From the NCBI RefSeq assembly GCF_029962835.1, contig NC_080589.1, positions 16,389,586 through 16,453,585 of the forward strand: a stretch of DNA of 64,000 bases. Reading direction: 5' to 3'. The notes beneath the pieces are model-generated. The model had not been told where the DNA came from and made no database searches. It saw only the letters and a list, made by a program, of their open reading frames with translations. The DNA comes from Magnolia sinica (Eukaryota > Streptophyta > Magnoliopsida > Magnoliales > Magnoliaceae). Made by a program: the position numbers and the translations under genes. This document shows positions 21,801 through 33,800 of this stretch, one piece after another (position 1 is the stretch's first letter; each line of letters starts with the position of its first letter).

Positions 21801-24800
21801 TTTTGAGTTGTTTTGGTTTGTCAATGGTATTCATCATTACAGGGTCTAGTTTAGCTTTTGTCATGTAATTGACAAAGGGGGAGATTGTAAGAGCCTCAAT
21901 TTGTCAATAACGTGTGTCTATGTGTCTTGAGTCGATTGAGGCCCATTGGCAGACAGACATCCGAAGACTTGAAGACTCGCAACATCAAGGCAAGAAAACA
22001 TATGTAAATTGAGGTGCCTTGGTGAACCTAGCCCTAAACACCTTTAGTTCCAAAACAACCTACATCTAGATGATTCACTTTAATAGGAAAACATTTAATT
22101 CATCATCCCAAACCTTAGACCTAAATATGAATAAGTTCAGCTAGCCTTAAAGAGGTTCAGAGTTGCTAATGATTAGAAACCAAAATCAGCAGAAATCAGA
22201 GGTCTATCAATTGAATCGACAGCTTTATCGATTCGAGTCAATTCGATCGACAGATCCTATCAATTCGGTCAAAAGTGCCCAAAAGTGTCCAGCAACCAAA
22301 ACAGCTAAATCAGTGACCTATCAATTGAATCAACAATTCCACCGATTCGAGTCGATCGAATCTACAGACTTATTGATCAAATCAACGGGCATGTCGATTG
22401 AATCATCAGTTAGCCGTTATAGATCCATTGGAGTCTTTTTCTATATAAGTGATTAATCGGACGTCCTTGGCAAATTAGATGGCTTTTTTATGGTTTTGAA
22501 GCCTCTATTCATCCAACTCTTTTATTCTTCACTTAGGTTGTAATCCATTGAGTTCATGCCATCTTCCTTGTGATTCATCACTTTATATGAGCATTCCAAG
22601 CTCACCTTGAAAATGTACATGTTCTCTTACATTCTCTACATGTTGGACACTAATCCTATTAGGTAAATCCATATTCTATCATCCTCTAGAATGCCCATGT
22701 AGGTGAATCCCCAGTTGGAACCATCCCATTAATTGTAGGAGATTCAACCAACCCACTCTCCAATTACCTTGGCATCCTCATAGGTAGATCAATTGCAAGG
22801 TTGTTGATCTTGGAGCTGAAAAAGAACCACTTCAAAGATTGGGGGGAGCTGAAGAGAAGCTGATTTAAGTGTAAAGAAGCGTTTCAAGAAGTGTGCTATC
22901 AACGAGGCTCATCCAACTAGTAAGAGTTATGCTTTTAGTCCCTTGTATACTCAATTCTTGTGTAGAATTGAGTATAGAGTTTATAATCCAAACTCGATTA
23001 AGTCTCTATGTAAGCCACCAATGGGTGTTCACATGTTAGTCTCTATGTAAGCCACCAGTGAGTGTAAACGTGTAAGTCTCTATGTGAGCCACCGGTGGGT
23101 GTATATGTGGATCCTTGTGTAAGATTGTAAGGGCGTGTTTGGTCCATGGAATTGAATGGTAATGAATGGTATTAGATGGGATTAACATCATTATTGCTCA
23201 ATGATTGCATGTCTGGAAATACCATGGTATTGCAGCCATCCAATCCCATGTTTGGGATGAAAATTTTGCTATGGGAAAACACTGGATTAAACAAAATCAT
23301 GTTTGGTGGACCATGGAATTGTAATCAAAGGACCAAATTCGCAACAGATGTCGCTCACTTGTACACATATATAACAATAATGCCATGTGTAAACGGTGTA
23401 TATGGGTGGACAGCATGGATAAACACATGCATCATTGTGGGGGCCACGTGTAGTGGATTTCAAAATCCATGGAAATCCTACATGGGACCAGATGCAATTC
23501 CATGGGACTAAATGCAATTCCATCCCACCTAATCCCATCCTCTCCAAATGTTGGATGGAATTGCACGAGACCAAATGCAATTCTATCCCTCCTAATCCCA
23601 TCTAATACCACGCACCAAACGCCCCCTGAAGGTTAGTGATGACCCTATGGAAAACCATGTGAGATAGTGAAATCCAAAAAACTCGAGTTTGAGTTCATCA
23701 TTCAGGAGTGAAGTAGGCAAGTAGCCAAACCACTATATATAATAGTGTTTACAATTGATGGTAGCATTCTATTTATGCTTATGATTTGATTTGTTTAGTT
23801 ATATGGATGCATGAATAGATTGTATGCTAGGTGTTTAGTTTAGCGCGCACACACTCGATATTTCTATCTCACATCATAGACTACTTTGCACATATAGTTG
23901 TAGCTTTTATAGTCTATGATGTTGGACCCATTTCACCTTGTGGTTTAATTGGATTTAACTGGTAAATAATTTTAAAATGTCATTTTTTGTGACAAAGTCG
24001 TCATCGTCATCCCTTATACCAATTAATTAGGGTCGGCTACATGAATCCTATTCCACCGCTCCACGCTATTGGGGACCAGACCTTCAATTAGACCATAGGT
24101 CTGCAAGTTTTTTCTTACTACCTCCATCCACGCCATTTTAGGCCAGTTTTGTCTTTTGTGACAAAGAGGAGAGGTAGGACATTCAGGGCGTTCATCAAAT
24201 GGGCCACATGGTCATATCTAAAAACAGGTCTATAATTATATGGCCTTCCTCACTCCATTGCCAAGTTTAGAGTCGTTCATTTCCACGTGCAATTGTCCAA
24301 GCTGGCTATGGTCATTATCAGAGTTGCAAAACCCAATTCGAAAATTGAGAAAGTGGGTGAAACTTGAAAATTAAACATAGAAACCTAGCTAAAAGAAGAT
24401 TGGATATCATCTTAGAATAATAAACACATTATATTTTAATACTTGATAAATAATTTTAATATCATAACTTTCATGAATCGCATGCCCTTTCTAACCAACA
24501 ATACAATGGCCCATTAGCATTGAGCATTGGGCATTTGGCAAGACCCCTTACTAAAAAATGAGATCAAACCAACATTATGCTGCATGACTCAGCAGGGTGT
24601 CTTTTAAGTTTTAACTCCAGGTCACTGAGTCATGAAAATACTCGCTTTAGTCATGACAATTTCATAGCCTCACTAGACCTACACCGTTTTTTTTATTTTT
24701 ACTCAGTGTAGTATAAAATTAGGGTAGACTCAGGTGACTCGCAGGTTTACTCATCAATTCCGCCAACCTTGAGAAAATTTCGACCGAGTATTTTGCAGTT

Positions 24801-25772
24801 GCCCACTTGTTTGGAAAATTGGGGCTCACCTAGCTAGAAGACCGGACTGATTCTTGGGTATTGCATATAATGGTGGGAGGCGCCTGATGGATGACTGGGA
24901 TCTTGAAAATGAGTACTACACCTGTGCATAAGGCAGTATGTAGGGGGGCTAGGATCTACACATGTTGAATTAGTTTTTTTACTGGTATGTTGAATTTGCA
25001 AATCTTCAATTAAAAGATACATGAAATGATCAAAATACAGAGAATCTTACAAGGGTAACGTCCTGATGTTCAAAAAGTATTCTTAGTGACTGCTCCAACG
25101 TTTTTGCAACAGCTGCACATGTATCCCTGCGTACTGTCTCAATACCTTTGGCATCAAATGTTGGTTTTCTTTGGTCAGGACTCTCATAGCTATACCCAAC
25201 ATAGCGCTTCTTTGTAAGGAGAACACATGGATAATACACCTTCTCCATTTTCAATGTGACTGGATTTGGATTCATTGCAGTTACTGCAGAAGCAATCTCC
25301 TGTCCAATTCGGAATGCTTGTTCCATGGTGCGTCCTTTAAGGAGGACAAACATGCTGCATGGAAAGAAGGAATTATTCAAATTGTAAACAAGGTTTCAAA
25401 TTTCAAGTGCAAGAGACAGCTTGAAAGATGTCAATAATTATGTGTAAAAATATACCTGTCTGTATCACCGTAAATTACTCTAGCATTCCAATTTTCATGA
25501 GTATTTACAAAAGAAATAGCCGTTTCAAGTGTTTTGCGGCCACATTGGACAATGCTGTCTGCAAGTTCAGCACAAGGCATGCGGCCGCTAAATCCAGCGG
25601 CTGTATAGCCATAAGTAACATTTGATATCAACTTCAAAGCAAGTTGCCTAGCATTAAATATCTGGAAAAAAAAAATATCATTTACGTTAAGTAATGACAT
25701 AGCTATGCAAAAGGGAGAAGCCAGAGAACAGACATCAAAAAGATGCTAACGTGCACAAAGCTGTAAAAAATA

Positions 25773-25803
<31 letters not shown>

Positions 25804-27664
25804 AAAAAGAAAAACTACAGGTATGGCACGTGCAACGCATGTGAATCGAGGGAATGGAGAGAGAAAAGGGAAAGAGGAAGAGTAAAGGAGAGAGATGCAG
25901 AGGAAAAAGAGGGTGATAAACACGTGTGTGCTACGTAGAGAGATAAAGAGAGAAGGGAACAGTGGGTGACCCATCCTCACTGTTTCCCTTGTTGTGGCCC
26001 ACTCGAATCCCCTGATCTGCCTAATTTTTTGGATGACTTCCTAACATTAGCTGACAGAACAAATGTATGTAGTGGATATCACGGTCTCAGGGTGCACCCC
26101 ACAGAATCTTTACTGCATGGTCTAGACACTTTGTGCCGGTTATCCGCAGAGAAGAAGAGAGATCGGTGTGGGATACATGCATTAAAAGAAGTTAAATGAA
26201 GCAGGTTTGATCTAGGTCATTCACGTAGCCACATGCGTTAAAACCTAAACTGTCCCTTGTCAAGCAACTGCATTTTTTTAAGACTTTTACCCTTTAATAA
26301 CAAAGTTCCTAAGACTGATTGTGGGGGCAAAAATGTCCAAAACTACCGGTGTCATATATTATCTGCAGTCCGTCAGAGATGCACATCATCCTTTCAGAAA
26401 GAAGTATCTACAAGGAAAATGAAGTGCAACACTTTAGTTGATATATAATTGCTTAGTGTAAAAAATGGATTCTGAAATTAAGGCGTTAAAACATACATTC
26501 TCAAATATTGATTCTTTAATATTCATTCATCGATGCTTGGGTAGGGGTAAAAATGTAAAATTAGTTCAGATGAAGAATGGATCGAAGATGAAGAAAGCCA
26601 AAGAAATGCCTATAATACCGGTATTAAATACAAACAACTCAACATGTGATTCAAGTGTTTATGGAAGCCAAAACAATAGCTAGTATAGAAGGAAGAGTGT
26701 TGATTTTTGTCATGTTGATGCCCACAGGTTTATTAGTCTGTCTAGTGTAGGTATTGGTTGGTGAGCCCACCGAACTCGAATTAAACATAATTAAAGGATC
26801 ATGATGTATCATGAGTGAATGGTTCCTGATGCGCCCTCACCAAATAAGCAGGTCCATGATTTGTTTATCCAGGCTGTTTATCTGATGAGCCTCACTATGG
26901 ATGGGGAAGTCGCAAAATGATGCTAGACTAGAAGTTCCTCACCGTCCAATACTGTCCATTTTTCAAACCGTTGCTTTTTTCTTAACTAATAGGCCACTAA
27001 AGCCTAAGATATTCGAACCTGGAAGACCGCAATCACAGCAGAGCATGTCAGATCAGCATACATCAAAAAATGCTGGGTTCCAGTTCTAGGACGAGTGCAT
27101 CAAGACACCATACATGTCCACATACATCAAGACCCATAAATGGTTAGGGAACGTGATGTAGAACGGGTCACAGATTCGTCCATGGCTAAGATGGACCAAA
27201 GAAAGGAAGCCAAGAAGGATCGACCACACTCGGCATAATTTGACCAGTCAACCTTTGTGGTCGACAGGTCGAAATTCCACCAAAAATTCCAGATTGTTTG
27301 CTAGCTGATTTCTGCCGGTTTAGACAGGTCAACAAATCTTGTCGACAGGTCAAAAATCACAGAATTTCCGGTTTAAATCTCTAGATACTTTTTGGTTGTT
27401 TCGACCTATCGACTCGATTGGTTGACGACAGGTCGACGAATGCAGGGAATTTGCGCGATTTTCTGAATTTATTTCCTAGTTTGATTTAGGGGTGCACACG
27501 GGTCGGTTAGGTCCGGTTCTGGGGTGAAACCAGAACCGAACCGTTCCTAATGGTTCCAGGAAAATCGGAACCAGAACCGGACCATAAAAACCGGTTCATT
27601 TCCAGATTGGTTCCACGGTTCTGGGCTTTTTATAATCCAACCCAATTGCATGTGTGTAGCGTCA

Positions 27665-27708
<44 letters not shown>

Positions 27709-27772
27709 TGTGGCTGCCGGCTGGGTGAGGTAGAGTGTCGGGCAGTCAGCGATGGGCAGCCGGTGGCTGTCT

Positions 27773-27810
<38 letters not shown>

Positions 27811-30800
27811 GAATGGAATGGGGGCAACAAAGGCGGAGTGAAGAGAATCAAGAGATTGGTTTTTTGTATTATTATTTTTAAATATTTATTGCTTGGGATG
27901 GTCCAATTCCAGGTTCGGTTGCAAGGTTTGGTTCACAGTTCTACATAACCCCAAACCGAGAACCGAACCAAACTAATCGGTTCTTTAATTTTCGGAACCG
28001 GACCAAACCGTGCGGTTTGGTCGGTTCCGGTCCGGTTTACCAGTTCTACCAATTCAATGTGCACCCCTAGTTTGATTAGAACTCTTGAATTATGTTTTTA
28101 AGGCTTATAAGGCGTTAAACTCGTTTTTATGATCAGCTATCAATTAAAACTTCTTAGAAATTTTATTTCTTCCAATGGATTCGAGATTTTCTCGTGGATT
28201 CAAGAGCACCTTGTGGATTCAAGGTATTTATCGATAGAGGAAGATGGTGATCGACCTCATCACGTCCTTCCCTGCGTTAGTTGGTATCAAAGCAAGGCTT
28301 ACTCCTTGGATCTATGGCTTCTAACGACAGGTCTAGCAACATTCTCATGGATGGTGCTCCAAGGAATTTTCCTTTAATAGCGGCAGCTTTCGAAGCGGCG
28401 CAGCGAGCAAATCGGCAAGTCATGCAAGGACTGCAAGCTGTCATCGATCGCATGATGGAAGCTTTAGGGAAGTTTCGTGTTCATGGCGGTGATCCGCCCC
28501 CAGTAGGCGCTGAAATTCGTAATCACCCCAATCACAAGGTGATGCCGGCAGTGGACCACAGGATCATGCCCGAGGAGGTGGGGTCTGGCGACGAGGAGAT
28601 CGATGACATGATCCTCCAACATCTCGGACGAGGCGGTGATCGGGAAGATAGGGCGGGCTGAGAATTCAGGATGAAAGTCGATCTTCCTAGCTTCAATGGC
28701 CAACTTCACATTGAGGATTTCTTCGATTGACTTTCTGAAGTTGAGCGATTCTTCGACTATATGGAAATTCCTGAAGAGAAGAAGGTTAAGTTTGTGGTTT
28801 GCAAGTTAAAGGGCGAAGCTTCAACTTGGTGGGAGCAACTTCAACTCGCATGGACAAAACAGATGAAAGCACGAATCCGCACATGGTAGCAAATGAAGCA
28901 GTTGTTGTGCGCGTGATTCCTCCCCAGCGACTATGATTAGGTATTGTTCCAACAATACCGAAATTGTCAGCAGGGTAGTTAGTCAGTGAGAGATTACGCA
29001 GAAGAATTCTACCGCTTGGCGGCATGGAACGATTTCATCAAAACTGAATCACAGCAAGTCGCCCGATTCAACGGCAGATTACGTGTTGCGATCCAGGATC
29101 GGGTTCAGATGCAACCCGTGTGGACAATGACCGAAGCGATCGAACTAGTCACCCGAGTGGAAACGCAGCTCGAGAGCACCTACACACGGGTCTATCCTAC
29201 CACTAGGGTAACTGCGACGGGTCCTGCACAGGGATCTCCACAGACTAAGGGAAAAGAACCTATAGGAAAACGATCTCAACCTCCTACACCAGCGAACCGA
29301 TAGCCGGGAAGCGGACAAGTAAGACCCCAAAGAGCAACAACCACTGATGTCAGTCCAAACAGGATCCCGAACCCCTATGGTCGGCCACATCCTGACCACT
29401 GCTATCAATGTGGCCAACCGGGTCACTTATTAAACACTTGCCCCTAGTGACAAGTGGGAAACCTAACCATTAATGATGGTGGCGCTGAGAACACAGAAAA
29501 AGACCTAGAAGATGATGAGTTGGAGCACACCGCGGATGGCGAAGCCAGCGAAGCATATTGGGTTCTACAAGATCATGTTGAGTCACTAATCGTGAGCCGA
29601 CTATTGTATGCACCAAGGAATAAGGTACACCCACAACGACACGACATCTTCCGAACAAGGTGTACGATGCATTGAAAAGTCTGTGATGTGATCATCGACA
29701 GCGGAAGCAACGAGAAAATCATCTCTAAGGTCATGGTGGAGAAATTGCAACTGAAAATGGAGCGTCATCCCTCCCCGTATATGATCGGTTGAATTAACAA
29801 AGTCAGCAAGACGAAGGTAACTGAACAATGCACTCTTTTTCAATTGGCAAACATTATAAAGACCAAGTCGTATACGACGTTATTGACATGGAGGCCTATC
29901 ACACTTTACTTGGTCGGTCACGGCAATCCAATCATGACGTCATTCATAGAGGACGAGATAAAAGAACATCTTCATCAAGGACGACCGGAAAACCATATTA
30001 GGCCCTATGGACCTAGAGGGGCCACCCAAAACTTCTAAAGTGGAGGGGCATTCTCTCCTAACCGTACGGGACATTGTAGAGGAATCCAAGGAGACGGGAC
30101 AAGTTTATGCATTAATTGTAAAAGGGAAAGAAATTGAGCCCATTAATATTCCCAAGAAACTAAAACATTGCTACTTGAATTCATAGAAATTTGGCCCGAC
30201 GACCTTCCTAATGAATTGCCTCCCATGCAAGATATTCAGCACCATATCGACCTTGTCACAGGGTCCAACTTACCCAATCGTCCTCACTATTGGATGAGTT
30301 CGAAGGAGTGCGATATTTTGCAAGGACAAGCGGAGGAATTGATCCGCAAGGGTCTAATCCAAGAAAGTATGAGCCCACGTGCCATTCTGATCTTATTAAC
30401 TCCTAAGAAAGATGAGAGTTGGCGCATGTGTGTCAACAGTCCCGCGATCAACAAGATTACCATAAAGTATGGGTTTCCCATACTACGGCTGGACAATATG
30501 TTGGACATGCTAGAGGGCGCAAAATTATTTTCTAAATTGGACTTAAGGAGCAGCTATCATCAAATCTGAATACGGCCGAGGGATGAGTGGAAGACACATT
30601 TTAAGAACAAGGGTTGTATGAATGATTAGTCATGCCCCTCGGTCTTTCGAATGCGCCCAGTACATTCATGAGGTTGATGAACCAAGTTCCGAAGCATGCA
30701 GCTTTTTAACCAATAGCATGTATTTTTGGGCTTTGTCGTGACATCTATGGGCATTCGGGTGGACGATGAAAAGGTGAGAGCCATCAGGGAATGGTCGGTT

Positions 30801-33800
30801 CCAACAAACATCCATGAAGTACGGAGTTTTCACAAGTTAGCGATATTTTATCGTCGGTTCGTGAAGAATTTCAACACCATGGTGTCACCGATTACATATT
30901 GTATGAAAATAGGACCATTTCAGTGGATTGACAAAGTTAACAGGAGCTTTGCTTAAATCAAGCACAGATTGTTCACAACTCCAGTTCTTGTACTTCTTAG
31001 CTTCGACAAACTATTTGAGGTTGAATGCGAGGCTTCATATGTTGGAATTGGGGGAGTTTTGTCACAAGAAGGTAGGTTGGTAGCCTTCTACAGTGAGAAG
31101 CTTAGTGATGCACGCAAAAAGTGGTCAACATATGAGCTCGAATTGTACGCAGTGGTCCAGACACTGCGACATTAGCGACATTACTTAATTCAACAGGAAT
31201 TCATTCTTTATATAGACCATCAAGCTCTCAAATTCATTAATAGCGAAGCTAACGTGAATTGTGTGAATGTTAGGTGGATTTCATTCTTACAATAATTCAC
31301 ATTTGTGCTAAAGCATTAGTCTAGGCAACAGAACAAAGTGGCTAATGCACTTAACCGAAGTGCAACTTTGTTAGTCACCATGAGCAATGAGGTTGTCGGG
31401 TTCGAATGCCTCAAAGACCTATATGCCAACAACAACAACTTCAAGGATGCGTAGATTAGATGACAGGAAGGTTAGCCTAGTGAACTCCACATTCAAGATG
31501 GATTTCTCTTCAAAAGAAATGAGTTGTGCATTCCCTGGAGTTCATTACTAGACCGTATCATCCAAGAGCTACATGGAGGTGGCCTCAGCAGTCATCTAGG
31601 GTGAGACAAGACAATAACTCTCCTGGAAGACAGTTATTATTGGCCACAGCTAAAATGAGATTTGGAGAGAGCAGTGCAGCGGTGTCACACATGCCAGGCA
31701 TCCAAGGGGTGGTCACAAAACACTAGACCATACACGTCGTTGCCTGTCCCCAACGGCCCTTGGGAGGATTTGACTATGGACTTTGTGCTAGGTCTCCCAC
31801 AGACCCAACGTAGAGTGGATTATACTTCGTCGTGGTCGACAAATTTTCCAAGATGGCCCATTTCATACTATGCAAGAAAACTCTCAAAGCTACACACGTT
31901 GCAAATCTATTTTTTCGAGAAGTTCGGTTACATGTGGTCTCAAAATCCATCACCTCAAATCGTGACACTAAGTTTCTCAGTCATTTTTGGAGGACTTTGT
32001 GCCAACGATTTGACACCAACCTACAGTTCAACAGTGCATATCATCCACAGACTGATGGCAGGACCGAGGTAGTGAACCATACACTTGGAAATCTTATACG
32101 ATGCATTTCGGGTGACAAACCCAAACAATGAGACTTGGCCTTAGCTCAGGCGGAATTCGCATTCAATAACATGCTACCGGGAAGTCCCCATTTGAAATTG
32201 TGTACGGACAAGTACCTCGACATACTCTCAATTTGGTTCATTTGCCCAAACTCCCAGGTATGAGTGTTGTTGCAGAACATATGGCAGACCGAATCATAAG
32301 TGTACACGCTGATGTTCGGGCCCAGTTAAATGCATCTAATGACAAGTATAAGGAAAGGGCCGACATGCATCAGCTTCTGAAAGTATTCAATGTGGGTGAC
32401 GATGTGATGGTTCATTTACGCAAAAAGAGATTTCTGACCGAGATGTACAATAAGAAAAAGAACAAGAATATTGGACCAGTGCCTATCCTCTGTAAGATCA
32501 ATGACAATGCGTATGTTGTTGATCTTCCTAAAGATATGGAGATCTCACGTATGTTCAACGTAGCGAACCTGTACCAATATCATGAACTAAATCTGAAGAA
32601 TCATTCGAGGATGAGTTCTTTTGAAGTGGAGGGGAATGATGTAGAACGGGTCGTGATTCGTTCATGGCTAAGATAGACCAAGGAAAAGAAGCAAAGAAGG
32701 ATCGACCACACAGCATAGTTTGACCGGTCGACCTTTATGGTCACCAGAAATTCCAGATTGCTTGTTGGCTGATTTCTGCCAGTTTAAGCAGGTCGACAGA
32801 TCTTGTCAACAAGTCGAAATCGAGTTCGACGGGTCCACAGATCTTGTCTATAGGTCGAAATCCAGTTCAACGGGTCGACAGATCTTGTCTATAGGTCAAA
32901 ATCCAGTTCGACAGGTCAACAGATCTTGTCGACGGGTCGAAAATCACGGAATTTTCGGTTTAAATCTTTGGACACTTTTTGGTTGTTTCGACCTGTCGAC
33001 TCGATCAATCAACGACAAGTCAACGGATGCGGGAAATTTGTGCGATTTTCTGGATTTATTTCCCAGTTTGATTAGAACTCTTTGATTACGTTTTTAGGGT
33101 TTGTTTAAGGTTATTTAAAGGTGTTAAACTCGTTTTTATGATCAGCTATCAATTAAAACTTCTTAGAAATTTTATTTCTTCTCATGGATTCGAGATTTTC
33201 TCTTGTGGATTCAAGAGAAGCTTGTGGATTCAAGGTATTTATCGATCGAGGAAGACGGTGATCAACCCCATCACATCCTTCCCTGCATTAGAATGGGGAT
33301 CCATCTCATAGGGTAGCCCACACGCTATTTTCATTGCATTGATCAAACCCCCCTACACCAACCACTAAGGGTATATGGTTATTCACATTTATGTGTTGTT
33401 CACATTTAGATAAACCAAGGGTATGGCACGTGCAACACATGTGGAGGGGTTAGAAAGAGAGAGAGGAGAGAGATTTGTAGGAGAGAGAAGAGGAGAGAGG
33501 TAAGGGAAAAGTGGGATCACGGAAAGGTGCGTGCTATAAAGAGAGGAGATAAGGGAACAGTGGGAGACCCATCTTACTATTTCCCTTGTTGCAGACCCAT
33601 TTGAGTCCCCAATCTGCCTAACTTTTGGGCTGACATTGTAACATGATTTTACACAACAAATGTACGGAGTAGATGCACACAGTCATCAAGGTGGCCCCAC
33701 AAAGCATACATGCACTCACGCTTTGTTCAAACTACACGCAAAGGGGAGAGGTAGGTATAGGCCACACAAAAAGGAAGTGGGTACAATCTATGTTGTTCCC

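Larger units (their letters stand above)
17633..23984 (+). mobile_element. Non-autonomous Copia element, gag only (Sirevirus-like)
   Basis: Lies antisense in a REV3 intron. 5' LTR 17633-19185; primer site TTGGTATCAAAGC just after it (initiator Met-tRNA type); decayed gag 19254-21252; polypurine tract AAAGGGGGAGA (21875-21885 region); 3' LTR from 21886 with start TGTAAGAGCC. The two LTRs align over most of their length, for example CATCCGAAGACTTGAAGACT in both. No protease, integrase or reverse transcriptase is found between gag and the polypurine tract. The 3' LTR lacks about the last 57 bp of the 5' LTR. Confidence 0.88.
27154..33290 (+). mobile_element. Ty3/Gypsy retrotransposon, defective
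   Basis: Lies antisense within the 8.9 kb REV3 intron. 5' LTR 27154-28279, primer site TTGGTATCAAAGCAAGG, gag, protease, reverse transcriptase/RNase H, integrase, 3' LTR 32637-33290. Flanks GAACG and GAATG match at 4 of 5, fitting an aged 5-bp target duplication. Gene order protease-RT-RNase H-integrase is Gypsy type. No chromodomain is seen after integrase. Many stops and a missing reverse transcriptase core show it is dead. Confidence 0.93.

Noticed and set aside
23176-23601. Overlapping open frames of 111 and 104 residues on both strands
   Set aside because: Both are within a PIF/Harbinger-like MITE; the translation reflects GGAATTG palindromes.
27550-27851. Open frames with Arg-Glu and Leu-Ser repeats
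   Set aside because: GA microsatellite translated inside a MITE.
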